From: JASLBX01 sp036374175
GTDB lineage: Bacteria; Actinomycetota; Actinomycetes; Jiangellales; Jiangellaceae
Assembly: GCA_036374175.1 (NCBI GenBank)
Contig: DASUUH010000022.1
Location: 21,023-85,022, forward strand
Length of the DNA stretch: 64,000 nucleotides
Reading direction: 5' to 3'
Numbering within the stretch: position 1 is the first letter of the stretch; every line of letters starts with the position of its first letter. The notes beneath the pieces were generated by a model. That model worked only from the letters and a program-made list of their open reading frames with translations, had not been told where the DNA came from and made no database searches. Made by a program: the position numbers and the translations under genes. This document shows positions 36,384 through 45,124 of this stretch, piece by piece.

Positions 36384-37270
36384 CGGCGCAGGGCCTCGCG
36401 GTTGATCCGTTGATCCGCGGCGGGCGCGTCCAGCGTGTCATCCGGGCCGAGGATGACGTCCTGCTCCACGACCACCCAGCCATCGAAACCGGAAGCGAGC
36501 AGGCTCTCCATGAACCCGGCCAGGTCGAAGTCACCGTGCCCCAGTGGGACGAAGACCCCTCGCTCCCAGGCGGCGCGCATGCCCGCCCCTTCACGCACCA
36601 CGTCCTCGAGGATCGAGAGCCGGACGTCTTTGAGATGGACGTGGTTGATCCGGCTTCCCCATTGCCGGACGGCCTCGACGGGGTCGCCGCCGCCGAGCAG
36701 CAGGTGCCCTGTGTCGAGGGTCAGGTCGACGTCGCTGCGGGCCAGGAACTCCTCGATCTCAGCCGGGGTCTCGACGTACGTGCCGACGTGGTGGTGGAAG
36801 GTGGGCTCGAAACCGGCCTCGCGGACCCGGGCGGCCGCCGTCGCGAGGTTACGGGCGAAACTCGTCCAGCCGGTCCCGTCCAAGCCGATGCCCGGGGCAC
36901 CGCCAGGGTGTGTGCGGCGCACGTCCGAGCCGGAGTCGGCGAGGGTAGGCAGCGGCGGGCGAGCCGGATCAGCTTTCGCACCCGAGGTGAATGCGTCGAG
37001 GGCGGTGTTCAGGGACGGCAGCGCTGCGCTGAACGCGTCGTCATCGCTGTACGGCAGGTCAACCCAACCCCCGCACAGGCTGAGCGAATGCCGCTGCAGC
37101 CGCTGGGTCAACTCGTCGCCGGTGCCCAGCCAGCCGACCGGTCCGAGATCAACGCTGTCGTACCCGGCCTGCCGGATCGCCGCCAGGATGTCGTCCGGCT
37201 CGGGCAGCGGGCCGTCCGCTGTCATCTCGAAAACACCGAAACTCACCGGTGCCGCCGCCACGCCCTTCAT
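36371..37270 (-). CDS. Sugar phosphate isomerase/epimerase (IolE-like TIM barrel)
   Basis: A 299-residue AP-endonuclease-2-fold TIM barrel with PVSFGVFEM, FHHHVGTYVETPAEIEEFL, DLTLDTGHLLLGGGDPVE, RINHVHLKDV and VPLGHGDFDLAGFMESL; metal ligands Glu, Asp, His and Glu are all present. This is the IolE/hydroxypyruvate-isomerase-like group, and IolE (2-keto-myo-inositol dehydratase) is the closest idea given the partner dehydrogenase, but the assignment is not firm. Start ATG 37270 follows GGAGGGCCG. First gene of the operon. Confidence 0.88.
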   Translation of the reverse strand: MKGVAAAPVSFGVFEMTADGPLPEPDDILAAIRQAGYDSVDLGPVGWLGTGDELTQRLQRHSLSLCGGWVDLPYSDDDAFSAALPSLNTALDAFTSGAKADPARPPLPTLADSGSDVRRTHPGGAPGIGLDGTGWTSFARNLATAAARVREAGFEPTFHHHVGTYVETPAEIEEFLARSDVDLTLDTGHLLLGGGDPVEAVRQWGSRINHVHLKDVRLSILEDVVREGAGMRAAWERGVFVPLGHGDFDLAGFMESLLASGFDGWVVVEQDVILGPDDTLDAPAADQRINREALRRWLP

Positions 37271-37383
37271 CGGCCCTCCGCGTTTGTCATGACAACAGGA
37301 TGTATAGCGAAGCCTGCCATGTGCCGTGCTGGCGCGATAGAGCGGCCGCGCAGTACGGTCGGACGACGGCAGAGGGAGGCGTG

Positions 37384-38184
37384 ATGGCAACCGCGACTAG
37401 TGCCCCCGTCGCAACCGGCGTCGGTCCGATGTTGCGCCAGTGGCGCGAGCGCCGCCGCCTGAGCCAACTCGATCTGGCCATCGCGGCCGATGTCTCGTCG
37501 CGGCACGTGAGCTTTATCGAGACGGGGCGCTCGCGGCCGAGCGAGGAGATGATCCTGCGCCTCGCTGAGCAGCTGAACGTCCCTATGCGTGATCGCAATA
37601 CCCTGCTGCTCGCCGCTGGTTACGCGCCCGTATACCCCGAGACCGGACTCGACGCACCCGAGATGGCGCCGCTGCGAGAGATTCTGGATCAGCTGCTTCG
37701 CGGCTACGAGCCGTACCCGGCGCTCGTCTTCGACGCCGGGTACAACATCGTCGCGACGAACAACGGCGTGACTACCCTGCTCGATGGTGTCGCCGAGCAC
37801 CTGCTTGAGCCGCCGGTCAACACCATGCGGCTGGCGCTGCATCCGGACGGGTTGGCGCCTCGAATCGTCAACTTCGACCAGGTCCGCCAGCACTTGCTTG
37901 ATCGATTCGCCCGGCATATCGACACCTGGCAGTGGGATCAGCTCCGTGATCTGTATGACGAGGTACGCAGCTATCCACCGCCGCCAGGGCCGATCGCCGA
38001 GCCGGCCGGCCCCGAATCGGCTTTCGCGTTGCCGCTGCGGATCCGCCACGGCGCCATGGAGCTCTCACTCATCAGCGCCGTCGCCACGTTCAACACGCCG
38101 CTGGACGTCACGGTGTCCGAGCTGGCGATCGAGACGTTCCTGCCGGCGGATCCGCAGACGGCCAAAGCCCTGCGCGGCGACTAG
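37384..38184 (+). CDS. XRE-family regulator with MmyB-like ligand domain
   Basis: A 266-residue regulator. Residues 18-75 form the HTH (LRQWRERRRLSQLDLAIAAD, SSRHVSFIETGRSRPSEEMI) and residues 105-260 the MmyB-like domain (YPALVFDAGYNIVATNNGVT, NTMRLALHPDGLAPRIVNF), which in related proteins binds fatty acids. GGGAGGCGTG precedes the ATG. Its stop shares bases with the stop of the converging membrane gene (CTAG), and that gene is a plausible target by analogy with other XRE/small membrane pairs, though pairs are usually divergent. Confidence 0.92.
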   Translation: MATATSAPVATGVGPMLRQWRERRRLSQLDLAIAADVSSRHVSFIETGRSRPSEEMILRLAEQLNVPMRDRNTLLLAAGYAPVYPETGLDAPEMAPLREILDQLLRGYEPYPALVFDAGYNIVATNNGVTTLLDGVAEHLLEPPVNTMRLALHPDGLAPRIVNFDQVRQHLLDRFARHIDTWQWDQLRDLYDEVRSYPPPPGPIAEPAGPESAFALPLRIRHGAMELSLISAVATFNTPLDVTVSELAIETFLPADPQTAKALRGD

Positions 38185-38588
38185 CCGCGCTCCCGCCAGC
38201 GCAGGCCGAGCGCCTGCAGGACGGCGAACCCGGCCACGACCGCGGCCTGCATGGGGATCCAGACAGTACCCACCGTGCTCGGCTCGAGCCACCCGAAGAG
38301 CAGGACGGCAAAGCTTGCTGCGACCCATGCGGCGTTGCCTGCGATCACCACTTCGACCCAGCCGTTCGACGGCACGGGACGCGTCCCGAGATAACCCACA
38401 CCGCCGCCGTAGAGCAGCATGAAGATCCCGAGGCCGACCAGCAGGCCGGCCGGGACGTCGAGCAACCTTCCCACCAGTCCGGACGCGGCGAGGTAGATCA
38501 GCCCGTTGCCTGCGGTGACAACGGCGTCGAGCAGCAGCACCCGGCGCAGGAACGTCGAGCCGGCGGTTGTTGTGACGGACATACTCAT
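38181..38588 (-). CDS. Four-helix membrane protein, unknown function
   Basis: A 135-residue protein with four hydrophobic segments (LLLDAVVTAGNGLIYLAAS; LLVGLGIFMLLYGGGVGYL; VVIAGNAAWVAASFAVLLF; IPMQAAVVAGFAVLQAL). It resembles small actinobacterial integral membrane proteins of the SPW/DoxX-like size class, but no family is certain. It converges with the XRE gene with a shared CTAG. Ribosome context is modest (AAGGAGCCG). Function unknown. Confidence 0.75.
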   Translation of the reverse strand: MSMSVTTTAGSTFLRRVLLLDAVVTAGNGLIYLAASGLVGRLLDVPAGLLVGLGIFMLLYGGGVGYLGTRPVPSNGWVEVVIAGNAAWVAASFAVLLFGWLEPSTVGTVWIPMQAAVVAGFAVLQALGLRWRERG

Positions 38589-38713
38589 CGAATCGGCTCC
38601 TTACCTTCGGTAGTGCGTGGTGCGTCCACCATGACCGAGTCGAGGTCATGCTGTCGATTACCTCAGAGGTAAGGAGACGGGCGCGGGAGGTTGTGACCTT
38701 GCCACGAAACCCA

Positions 38714-38784
38714 CTCCTTGCTGATCGTTCCGCCGCCCGACCCCTGGAAATTCCATGATCACCGGCGGCTTGATCAGCAAGGAG
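38714..38784. repeat. Intergenic inverted repeat with GATCA core
   Basis: CTCCTTGCTGATC (38714-38726) and GATCAGCAAGGAG (38772-38784) are perfect 13-bp inverted repeats around 45 bases. It lies downstream of the SolA-like gene stop and upstream of the small membrane gene. Same style as the repeats at 16.4, 22.9 and 28.3 kb. Confidence 0.75.
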
Positions 38785-38805
38785 CGGAAATCCTGGCGTG
38801 ATCGA

Positions 38806-39921
38806 TTAGCGTGCCGTTGACTGAAGGCGGAACCGCTGGGGTGGTTGCCCCCGCTCGAGCACCAAATCCGCCACCAGCCGGCCGATCTCGGGCGTGAACT
38901 TGAACCCGTGGCCCGAGAAGCCGGCGGCCACCGTGACGTCCCCCATCCGGTCGATCACGAAATCGCTGTTGTCGGTGAGGTCGTAGAGGCACGGCGCCGG
39001 GTCGGCCGTATCGGCGTCCACGCCTGGAACCCAGCGGCGCACGTACTCCTGGACGTTGCGAAGTGCGACTGGGTCGGCGTCCCGTCCGGCATCCGGGTCG
39101 ATGACCGGGCCGACACCGTGAAATCCGACCTTGACTCCGTCCGGGCTCGCCATCCCGTAGGCTCCGCGCGGGCTCAGGCCCGTGCGCGTGGTGGCATCGG
39201 CCTGGTGGTGGATGAAACTGGGCCACGGATACGACCAGTCGATCGGCCTGAAGTGCGCCGGTTGCTCGAGAGACACCGTCACGGCGGGCATCGCGACAAG
39301 CCCGCGGAGCAGTGTTGACGACCAGGACCCGGCGGCGACGACAACCTGCTTGGCCCGCACCGTATCCGAGGTCGTCCGCAGTTCAGCACCGGTTGGGCAT
39401 GGCGAAATCGCCTCGACTCGCACGCCGTGCTGGATCTGTGCGCCGTGTTCGGCTGCCAGCCGTTGCAGCGCGGCCACCGCATTGTCCGCATGAACCCGAC
39501 CACCGCGGTGCTGGTACAGCACGTCACCGTCGAACGCCAGCCCCGGCCAGCGGCGCGCTGCCGCACGCGGGCTCAGCCATTCGGCCGGGTGGGCGCACGC
39601 CTGCATCGCGGCGGCCAGCGCCTGCACTGTCGACGGGTCACCGTGGTCGACAACGCCGGTTTCGACGACGAGCCGCTCGCCCGCCTCCTCCTCTAGCTCG
39701 TCCCACTGCGCCATTGCCGTGGCAGCCAGTTCGACGTAGAACGGGTCGGCGTACGCCAGCCGCACAATGCGCGCGCTGCCGTGCGAACCACCGCGGACAT
39801 GCCCGGTTTCGTACTGCTCGAGCAGCAGGACTTCGGCCCCGCGGCGAGCCAGCTGCCACGCGACCGCGGAGCCCATCGCTCCGCCGCCGACGATGACGAT
39901 GTCGATGTCGATGTCGTGCAT
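38806..39921 (-). CDS. solA: N-methyl amino acid oxidase (sarcosine oxidase / SolA-like)
   Basis: A 371-residue FAD oxidase of the monomeric sarcosine oxidase/N-methyltryptophan oxidase family. It has VIVGGGAMGSAVAWQLARRG (FAD fold), GGSHGSARIVRLAYADPFYV (the HGxxR segment that packs on FAD), VVVAAGSW and the C-terminal CLYDLTDNSDFVIDR and AAGFSGHGFKFTPEIGRLVADL. The covalent-flavin Cys is in PAPCLYD. Likely oxidises an N-methyl amino acid, giving formaldehyde and peroxide. Stands alone. Confidence 0.92.
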   Translation of the reverse strand: MHDIDIDIVIVGGGAMGSAVAWQLARRGAEVLLLEQYETGHVRGGSHGSARIVRLAYADPFYVELAATAMAQWDELEEEAGERLVVETGVVDHGDPSTVQALAAAMQACAHPAEWLSPRAAARRWPGLAFDGDVLYQHRGGRVHADNAVAALQRLAAEHGAQIQHGVRVEAISPCPTGAELRTTSDTVRAKQVVVAAGSWSSTLLRGLVAMPAVTVSLEQPAHFRPIDWSYPWPSFIHHQADATTRTGLSPRGAYGMASPDGVKVGFHGVGPVIDPDAGRDADPVALRNVQEYVRRWVPGVDADTADPAPCLYDLTDNSDFVIDRMGDVTVAAGFSGHGFKFTPEIGRLVADLVLERGQPPQRFRLQSTAR

Positions 39922-39992
39922 CAGCCTGTTCTATCGTTAGCCCCCTCCACCCGCGCGAGCCCCTGGAACGTGAGTCGTGAGAGGAGGTCGCC

Positions 39993-40390
39993 GTGGAGGA
40001 CTTCAAGGCGTTCGTTCGCACCCGGTCCGCAGCGCTCGCCCGCACGGCGTACCTCCTGACCGGCGACCGGCAGCTCGCGGAAGACCTTCTCCAGGACGCA
40101 TTGACCAGGCTCGCCGAGCGCTGGACAACGGTGGTTCGGCGCGGCGATCCGGAGCCGTAGGTGCGCCGGATGCTCTACACGCGAGCCATCGTTGGCTGGC
40201 GGACTCGCCGGCGCTGGCTCGAGGTGCTGCACTCGGGAGACGCCGAGCCGTGGCCCGAGCTCCGGGGCACGGGGACGAAGCGGACGCCGTGGCGCGGCGG
40301 CTCGTGCTGCGTAATGCACTCGCCCGCGTGACACCTCGTCAGCGGGCGGTGCTGGTGCTGCGCTTCTACGAGGACTGCGCCCAAGTTCAG
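39993..40390 (+). pseudogene. Broken SigE-family ECF sigma factor gene
   Basis: The frame opens (GTG after GAGGAGGTCGCC) with EDFKAFVRTRSAALARTAYLLTGDRQLAEDLLQDALTRLAERW, region 2 of an ECF sigma factor. A TAG at 40158-40160 interrupts the conserved EPYVRRMLYTR, where Tyr (TAC) is expected. The same frame continues (MLYTRAIVGWRTRRRW) to about 40262, where a one-base shift is needed to reach ALARVTPRQRAVLVLRFYED of region 4. Family similarity ends there, before the DNA-recognition helix. Three separate lesions make a real pseudogene the best reading. The 200 bases after it hold no clear gene. Confidence 0.85.
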
Positions 40391-40590
40391 ACCGACCCAA
40401 CCGAGGAACCCGATACCGAGCCGGGCATCGGCAGTTACTGCATCACTTGGGCGAGCGATGCAATCAGCGGGGAGCGGCGCGGCGGCCTGTTCGGATTGTC
40501 GACCGCATGGTGGACCTGGTGGTGGCGCGAGATCGTCGTCGGCCTGCTGCTCGTCGGACTTCCGCTCGCCGTGTGCTACCGCCGCCGCGC

Positions 40591-41943
40591 TTACAGGTCG
40601 ACGAGCCGGTACACCTCGACGGACTCCGCCTTGCCCTTGACCTGAACCGGACCGAGCCGCTCGGTGCGTGCAGTCGGCAGCCGCCGGGCCGTCTCAGCGC
40701 CGATCAGCACCTCACCGACCGAGGCCGCGCTTTCGAGCCGGGCGGCCAGGTTCACCGCATCGCCGATCACGGTGAACGTCCGACCACCTGCTGTGCCGAG
40801 GACTCCCACCGCAGCCTCGCCGGTGTTGATGCCGACGCGGAACCGCGGCCACCCGGGGCGGCGGGCTGCCACCTCACCAGTGACCCGCTGGATCGCCAGC
40901 GCGGCGCGAGCGGCGCGCTCAGCATGGTCCGGCTGGTCGCCACGGGTATTGAACGTGACCATCAACGCGTCACCGACCAGGCGATCGACCTCTCCGCCGT
41001 GCTGCTCTACCACCGGTGGGATCGCCACGCTGAAGTACTCGTTAAGCATGGTGGTGATTTCCTGAGGCTCGTGATGCTCCGAGAACGTGGTGAACCCCTG
41101 CAGGTCGGCGAACAGGACGGTGATCTCACGGGTGCCCTTCGCGGTGTCCTCCAGATAGAGCCCGGCGAAACGCTCCTCGTGCCATTGCCGTTGGGCGGTG
41201 ACGGCAACGACGACGAAGGCCGCGAGCATCAACACGTGCCACTCCCACCACGTCGCATGCCAGTTCCGGCCGAACGCAACCGCTACTTCCGCCTCGGCGA
41301 GCAACACGAACGCCGCTGCCATCGCGACGACCAGCGTCGCCGACCCGGCATGGCGCGGCAGTCGCAGGTAGCGGACCACGGCAGCCGCATACAGAGCGAA
41401 ACCGACGACCGACAGCACGACCAGCGGTCCGGATGCCCGCTCAGGAGGGGCGATGTCGCTGAGCGGCGGCAGTTCCAGCAGCGACACCACCGCCCAGATG
41501 GCCAGCAGCGCGAAGACCGCTCCCCTGAGTGACCCGGCTCGGCGCATAACGGCCGCGCTGCGCCTCGCGTCGAGTTCGACGCTGGAAGCAGCAGCGAACA
41601 CACTCGAAACGAGCAGCCCGATCGGTGTCGCGAGGGTGAAGCCCGCATTCTGGCCCTCCAGCATGACACCCGGAGTCGCCATGGCATGCAGACCCAGGAA
41701 GCCCGCCGCGGACAGGAAGGAGAGTGAGACCAGGAACACTCTCGCGTCGTTGCGCCGTCGGGCTGCACTGCCTGTCGCATAGGCGAGAGCCACGCTCATT
41801 GCGGCAGCAGCGAGAACCAGCCAGAAGTGAGACGGGTGGTGTTGCCATTCGACGTCCAGCTGCGGCTGAGCGATCAGCACGGCGAGGCCGAGCATCGGTA
41901 AAGCCAGGACGACGGCGAGCACGACGACCCGCTGCGTACGCAT
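40591..41943 (-). CDS. Membrane-bound class III adenylate cyclase
   Basis: A 450-residue protein: seven to eight hydrophobic segments (about 5-235) and a class III cyclase domain (about 265-450). The metal Asp residues are in VLFADLQGFTTFSEH and GDALMVTF; the transition-state Asn/Arg are in GDAVNLAARLES. The substrate-specifying Lys position reads Arg (VDRLVGD), while the Asp partner is present (FTVIGDAVN). Start ATG 41943 shares a base with the stop of the upstream flavoprotein gene (TGATG) and follows GGAGGAG, so the two are coupled. cAMP is the likely product; the Lys-to-Arg change leaves some doubt. Confidence 0.9.
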   Translation of the reverse strand: MRTQRVVVLAVVLALPMLGLAVLIAQPQLDVEWQHHPSHFWLVLAAAAMSVALAYATGSAARRRNDARVFLVSLSFLSAAGFLGLHAMATPGVMLEGQNAGFTLATPIGLLVSSVFAAASSVELDARRSAAVMRRAGSLRGAVFALLAIWAVVSLLELPPLSDIAPPERASGPLVVLSVVGFALYAAAVVRYLRLPRHAGSATLVVAMAAAFVLLAEAEVAVAFGRNWHATWWEWHVLMLAAFVVVAVTAQRQWHEERFAGLYLEDTAKGTREITVLFADLQGFTTFSEHHEPQEITTMLNEYFSVAIPPVVEQHGGEVDRLVGDALMVTFNTRGDQPDHAERAARAALAIQRVTGEVAARRPGWPRFRVGINTGEAAVGVLGTAGGRTFTVIGDAVNLAARLESAASVGEVLIGAETARRLPTARTERLGPVQVKGKAESVEVYRLVDL

Positions 41944-43655
41944 CACTCCTCCGAGCCGTCCGGTAACGAGGCGAGAAACTCGTGAACCTGCTGGATGACG
42001 ACCGAACCTTCGCCGACCGCCGAGGCGACCCGCTTCACCGACCGCCGCCGGACGTCGCCGACGGCGAAGATGCCCGGTACGCAGGTTTCGAGCATCAGCG
42101 GTTGCCGGTCTAACGGCCAGCGGTTGGCGGCATGGCTGCTGACGACGTCCGGGCCGGTGAGGATGTATCCCCACTTGTCTCGTTCGATCTGCGCGGGCAG
42201 CCAACCTGTGCGCGGCAAGGCGCCGATGAGCACGAACAGTCCCGCCGCGGTCTCGCGCCGGGTCTCCCCGGTGCGGCGGTCGCGCAACATCAGCCATTCC
42301 AGCCGGGTGTCGCCGCCACCGCTGATCACCTCGGTGTTGAACGACACCTTGATGCCCGCCGCGTCGATCTGGTCGATCAGGTACTGCGACATGCTGTCGG
42401 CCAGCGTCGAGCCTCGGACCAGCACGGTGACGGTACGCGCGAAGCGCGCGAGGTGCAGCGCCGCCTGCCCGGCCGAGTTGCCACCCCCGACGACGAACAC
42501 CTCCGCACCGGATAAAGCTCGCGCCTCGGAAACGGACGCGCCGTAGTAGACACCGGCGCCTTCGAACGGCTCGAGTTCGGGTACGTCCATCCGCCGGTAG
42601 CTGACCCCGGTGGCCAGTACCACGGCCCGCGACCGCACCTCGGTGCCGTCGAGGGTGCGCAACACGTGCCAGCCACCCTCTGTCGTCAGCTCGGTCACCT
42701 CGCGGGTCAGCAGGAACCTCGTCCCGAACACCCACGCCTGCTGGTAGGCACGTTGGGCGAGCTCGGCGCCGGCGACGCCCCGGGGGAAACCCAGGTAGTT
42801 GCGGATCAACGAGCTGGAACCGGCTTGCCCGCCGATCGATTCGCGCTCGACCACGAGCACCCGCAGCCCCTCCGACGAGGCGTACAGTGCCGCAGCCAGA
42901 CCGGCCGGCCCTGCGCCGACGATGATCAGGTCGAACTCTGCCGTGGTGTCGGTGTCGAGTTCGGTATTGACACCGTAGGCCGCCACAAGTTCGGTGTTAG
43001 ACGGGTCGACGAGCACCCTGCCGTCGTGGAGTAGAACAACCGGCTTGTCGATCATTGGCTGCCCGGCTTCGCTGAGCAGCGCCTTACCTGCCGGACTCGC
43101 GCTGTCGTGGAACACGTGCGGCACTCCGTTGCGGACGAGCAAGCTGCGCAACTCGTGCGACCGCGATGACCATTGCGCACCGACGATGGTGACCTCGCGT
43201 CGCACCGTCGATACCGACCGCTCCCACTCGAGCAAGTACTCGGTGATCGTGCGGTGGAAGTATTCGTCCGGCAACCGCCAGGGCTTGATGCCGTAGTAGT
43301 CGATCTGTCCGACGGCCATCAGCCGGTGAATCGTGTCGGCAGTCGCCCGATCTGCCCAGGCTCCCCATTCGACCAGAAGGACGCGTTTGGCCTCCGGGTG
43401 CAGAGCGCGCACCTTCGCGAAGAAGTCATCGTCGCCGCCGACGGTGCCGGCCTGGTTGCAGAGCACCAGCGCGACGGGTGCGCCTTCGTCCCTCAATCGG
43501 GCCAGCATCTCCAGCCCGCCTGAAATCGACTGCTCACTGGCGACGTCGTAGTCGTTGCCGTAGCGGCGGACGAGCTGACCGGTGATGCGCACATTGGAGG
43601 CCGCGTCGTCGTCCACGACGATGAGCACCGGACGGCCAGGAGTAGAAGAGATCAT
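41943..43655 (-). CDS. Receiver-like / thioredoxin-reductase-like fused flavoprotein
   Basis: A 570-residue three-part protein. Residues 1-130 are receiver-like (VLIVVDDDAASNVRITGQLV, KPWRLPDEYFHRTITEYLLEW) but the phospho-acceptor region reads LVLCNQ, with Asn where the family has Asp. Residues 150-235 are a thioredoxin/glutaredoxin-like insert (EVTIVGAQWSSRSHELRSLL). Residues 240-560 are an NADPH/FAD domain (IIVGAGPAGLAAALYASSEG, FVVGGGNSAGQAALHLARFA, FAVGDVRRRSVKRVASAVGEG). The redox-active CxxC of true thioredoxin reductases is missing (GASVSEARAL in that place). Coupled to a membrane adenylate cyclase, so a redox input to cAMP signalling is conceivable. Confidence 0.9.
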   Translation of the reverse strand: MISSTPGRPVLIVVDDDAASNVRITGQLVRRYGNDYDVASEQSISGGLEMLARLRDEGAPVALVLCNQAGTVGGDDDFFAKVRALHPEAKRVLLVEWGAWADRATADTIHRLMAVGQIDYYGIKPWRLPDEYFHRTITEYLLEWERSVSTVRREVTIVGAQWSSRSHELRSLLVRNGVPHVFHDSASPAGKALLSEAGQPMIDKPVVLLHDGRVLVDPSNTELVAAYGVNTELDTDTTAEFDLIIVGAGPAGLAAALYASSEGLRVLVVERESIGGQAGSSSLIRNYLGFPRGVAGAELAQRAYQQAWVFGTRFLLTREVTELTTEGGWHVLRTLDGTEVRSRAVVLATGVSYRRMDVPELEPFEGAGVYYGASVSEARALSGAEVFVVGGGNSAGQAALHLARFARTVTVLVRGSTLADSMSQYLIDQIDAAGIKVSFNTEVISGGGDTRLEWLMLRDRRTGETRRETAAGLFVLIGALPRTGWLPAQIERDKWGYILTGPDVVSSHAANRWPLDRQPLMLETCVPGIFAVGDVRRRSVKRVASAVGEGSVVIQQVHEFLASLPDGSEE

Positions 43656-43732
43656 GCTGGCCCCCTCGGGCGGTCCGATGCCGCCGGGTCAGAGTGTACG
43701 GCGTGTGACCGGCGGTGGGTATCTTCGGGCGT

Positions 43733-44203
43733 ATGGCTGTCAGTGTGCGCGAAGGTGACATCGCACCCGATTTCGAGCTCCCGGCTCAGGCCGGTGGAAC
43801 CGTTCGGCTCAGCGACTACCGGGGGCAGCGGGTAGTCGTCCTGTACTTCTATCCCAAGGACTACACGCCCGGCTGTACCGCTGAGGCTTGCGCCTTCCGT
43901 GACAGCTACGAGGTCTTCACCGATGCCGGGGCCGAGGTGATCGGCGTGAGCTCGGATTCGATTGCCTCGCACGAGCGATTCAGTGCAGCCCACCGGGTGC
44001 CGTTCGCGCTTGTCAGTGACGCTGATGGCCAGGTGCGTAGGCGTTACGGCGTGAAGGCTAGATTCGGCGTGTTGCCCGGGCGCGTGACGTACGTCATCGA
44101 CCGGGACGGCATCGTCCGCCATGTGTTCTCGTCCATGACCAACATCGGCGGCCACGTAGCGGGCGCACTAGCGGTGGTGGAAAAACTCACCGCCGATGCG
44201 TGA
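43733..44203 (+). CDS. bcp: Bcp/PrxQ-type peroxiredoxin
   Basis: A 156-residue atypical 2-Cys peroxiredoxin: PDFELPAQAGGTVRLSDYRG, YPKDYTPGCTAEACAFRDSY. The peroxidatic Cys (GCT) and the resolving Cys five residues later (EAC) give the PrxQ alpha2 pattern. Reduces hydroperoxides using thioredoxin. ATG 43733 gives AVSVREGDIAPDF; a GTG six codons upstream is possible. Divergent from the receiver/flavoprotein gene by 77 bases, joining two redox functions at one promoter region. Confidence 0.95.
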   Translation: MAVSVREGDIAPDFELPAQAGGTVRLSDYRGQRVVVLYFYPKDYTPGCTAEACAFRDSYEVFTDAGAEVIGVSSDSIASHERFSAAHRVPFALVSDADGQVRRRYGVKARFGVLPGRVTYVIDRDGIVRHVFSSMTNIGGHVAGALAVVEKLTADA

Positions 44204-44206
44204 CCG

Positions 44207-44914
44207 CTACTCGTTCATGGTGATGCCCTCACACCCGGCTCCTGCCTCGGGCGCCTGGCTGCCGCGAATGAAACTGTCGGTGAACTGTTCGAGCCGCGGG
44301 TCGCTCGAGCCGGCCAAAACGACCTGCCGGCCCCATGCCGAAGCCACCACAGGACCCGCATTGCCCTCATACGGGCTGAGCAGGATGTAGTCCTGGTCGG
44401 CCGGCGACTGCGCCTGCACGAAGGACTCCAGGGCAGCGACCTCGGTTTCGGGCAGGTCGGGCCGGTAGGTGATCCAGACCGCGCCGTGCTCCAAGGAGTG
44501 CACGGCGTTCTCTTCCGGAATCGGCTCCGTGTAGACACCGCACGTCATGGCAGTGGCAGAGTGGGCGCCGCCGACCGGCGGGGACTGGTCGTAGTCGACC
44601 GTCTCTTCTACGTGGTCGCGACTCAGGCTGCTGAACGACTGCAGGCCCTCGATTCGGTTGGCCTCGCGCCGGTCCAGGATGATGGCCGCCGTGATCGCGC
44701 CGGCGAGCAGCACCACGATCAACGCGATGATGCCGTACCGCCGGAACCGTTGCCGCCGCTTGATGCGCTCGCGTTCAGCCTTGCGCTGTGCGGCGCGCTC
44801 GGCCTGCTTCTGCTGCGCGGCTCTGCGCTGCGCGGTGCGGTCAGGCTGCCTCTGCTTGGCCGGCTTCGGTTGCGCGCTGCGCGCGGCTTGCCGCTGCTTC
44901 CCACCCTTGCTCAC
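44207..44914 (-). CDS. DUF3105 membrane-anchored protein
   Basis: A 235-residue protein: about 65 highly basic Gln/Arg/Ala-rich cytoplasmic residues (KQRQAARSAQPKPAKQRQ and similar), one transmembrane helix (YGIIALIVVLLAGAITAAII), then an extracytoplasmic DUF3105 domain (YDQSPPVGGAHS, GVYTEPIPEENAVHSLEHGAVWITYRPDL, LLSPYEGNAGPVVASAWGRQV). His residues in GGAHS and SLEHGAV are conserved in the family and may bind metal; a CopC-like association is often noted but unproven. Start is GTG 44914; the longer frame upstream is implausible. Confidence 0.88.
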   Translation of the reverse strand: MSKGGKQRQAARSAQPKPAKQRQPDRTAQRRAAQQKQAERAAQRKAERERIKRRQRFRRYGIIALIVVLLAGAITAAIILDRREANRIEGLQSFSSLSRDHVEETVDYDQSPPVGGAHSATAMTCGVYTEPIPEENAVHSLEHGAVWITYRPDLPETEVAALESFVQAQSPADQDYILLSPYEGNAGPVVASAWGRQVVLAGSSDPRLEQFTDSFIRGSQAPEAGAGCEGITMNE

Positions 44915-45124
44915 GCGGCCAAAGGTACCTTGACGCCACCCCGGCGAGGCAAGGCGGCACCGGCTCTCCGGGTTCAGCAGGCTCCGTCCGGCAACTGCGC
45001 CGGGCTGGCACCGGATCTGCCCCTTGGGTGCCCAACCGGAGCGGGTGACGGCCACCGGATCAGAACCGGCGAGGTTACGGCTGGAGGTCATGGGTAGCGC
45101 CCGACGTAGAAAGGAGGAAGCAAC

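Noticed and set aside
40391..40590. Tryptophan-rich membrane segment after the broken sigma factor
   Set aside because: The hydrophobic stretch is in the tail of a shifted frame with no start or homology; likely chance.
41944..42735. N-terminal extension of the adenylate cyclase
   Set aside because: This is an out-of-frame reading of the overlapping flavoprotein gene; the ATG at 41943 has a ribosome binding site and a TGATG junction.
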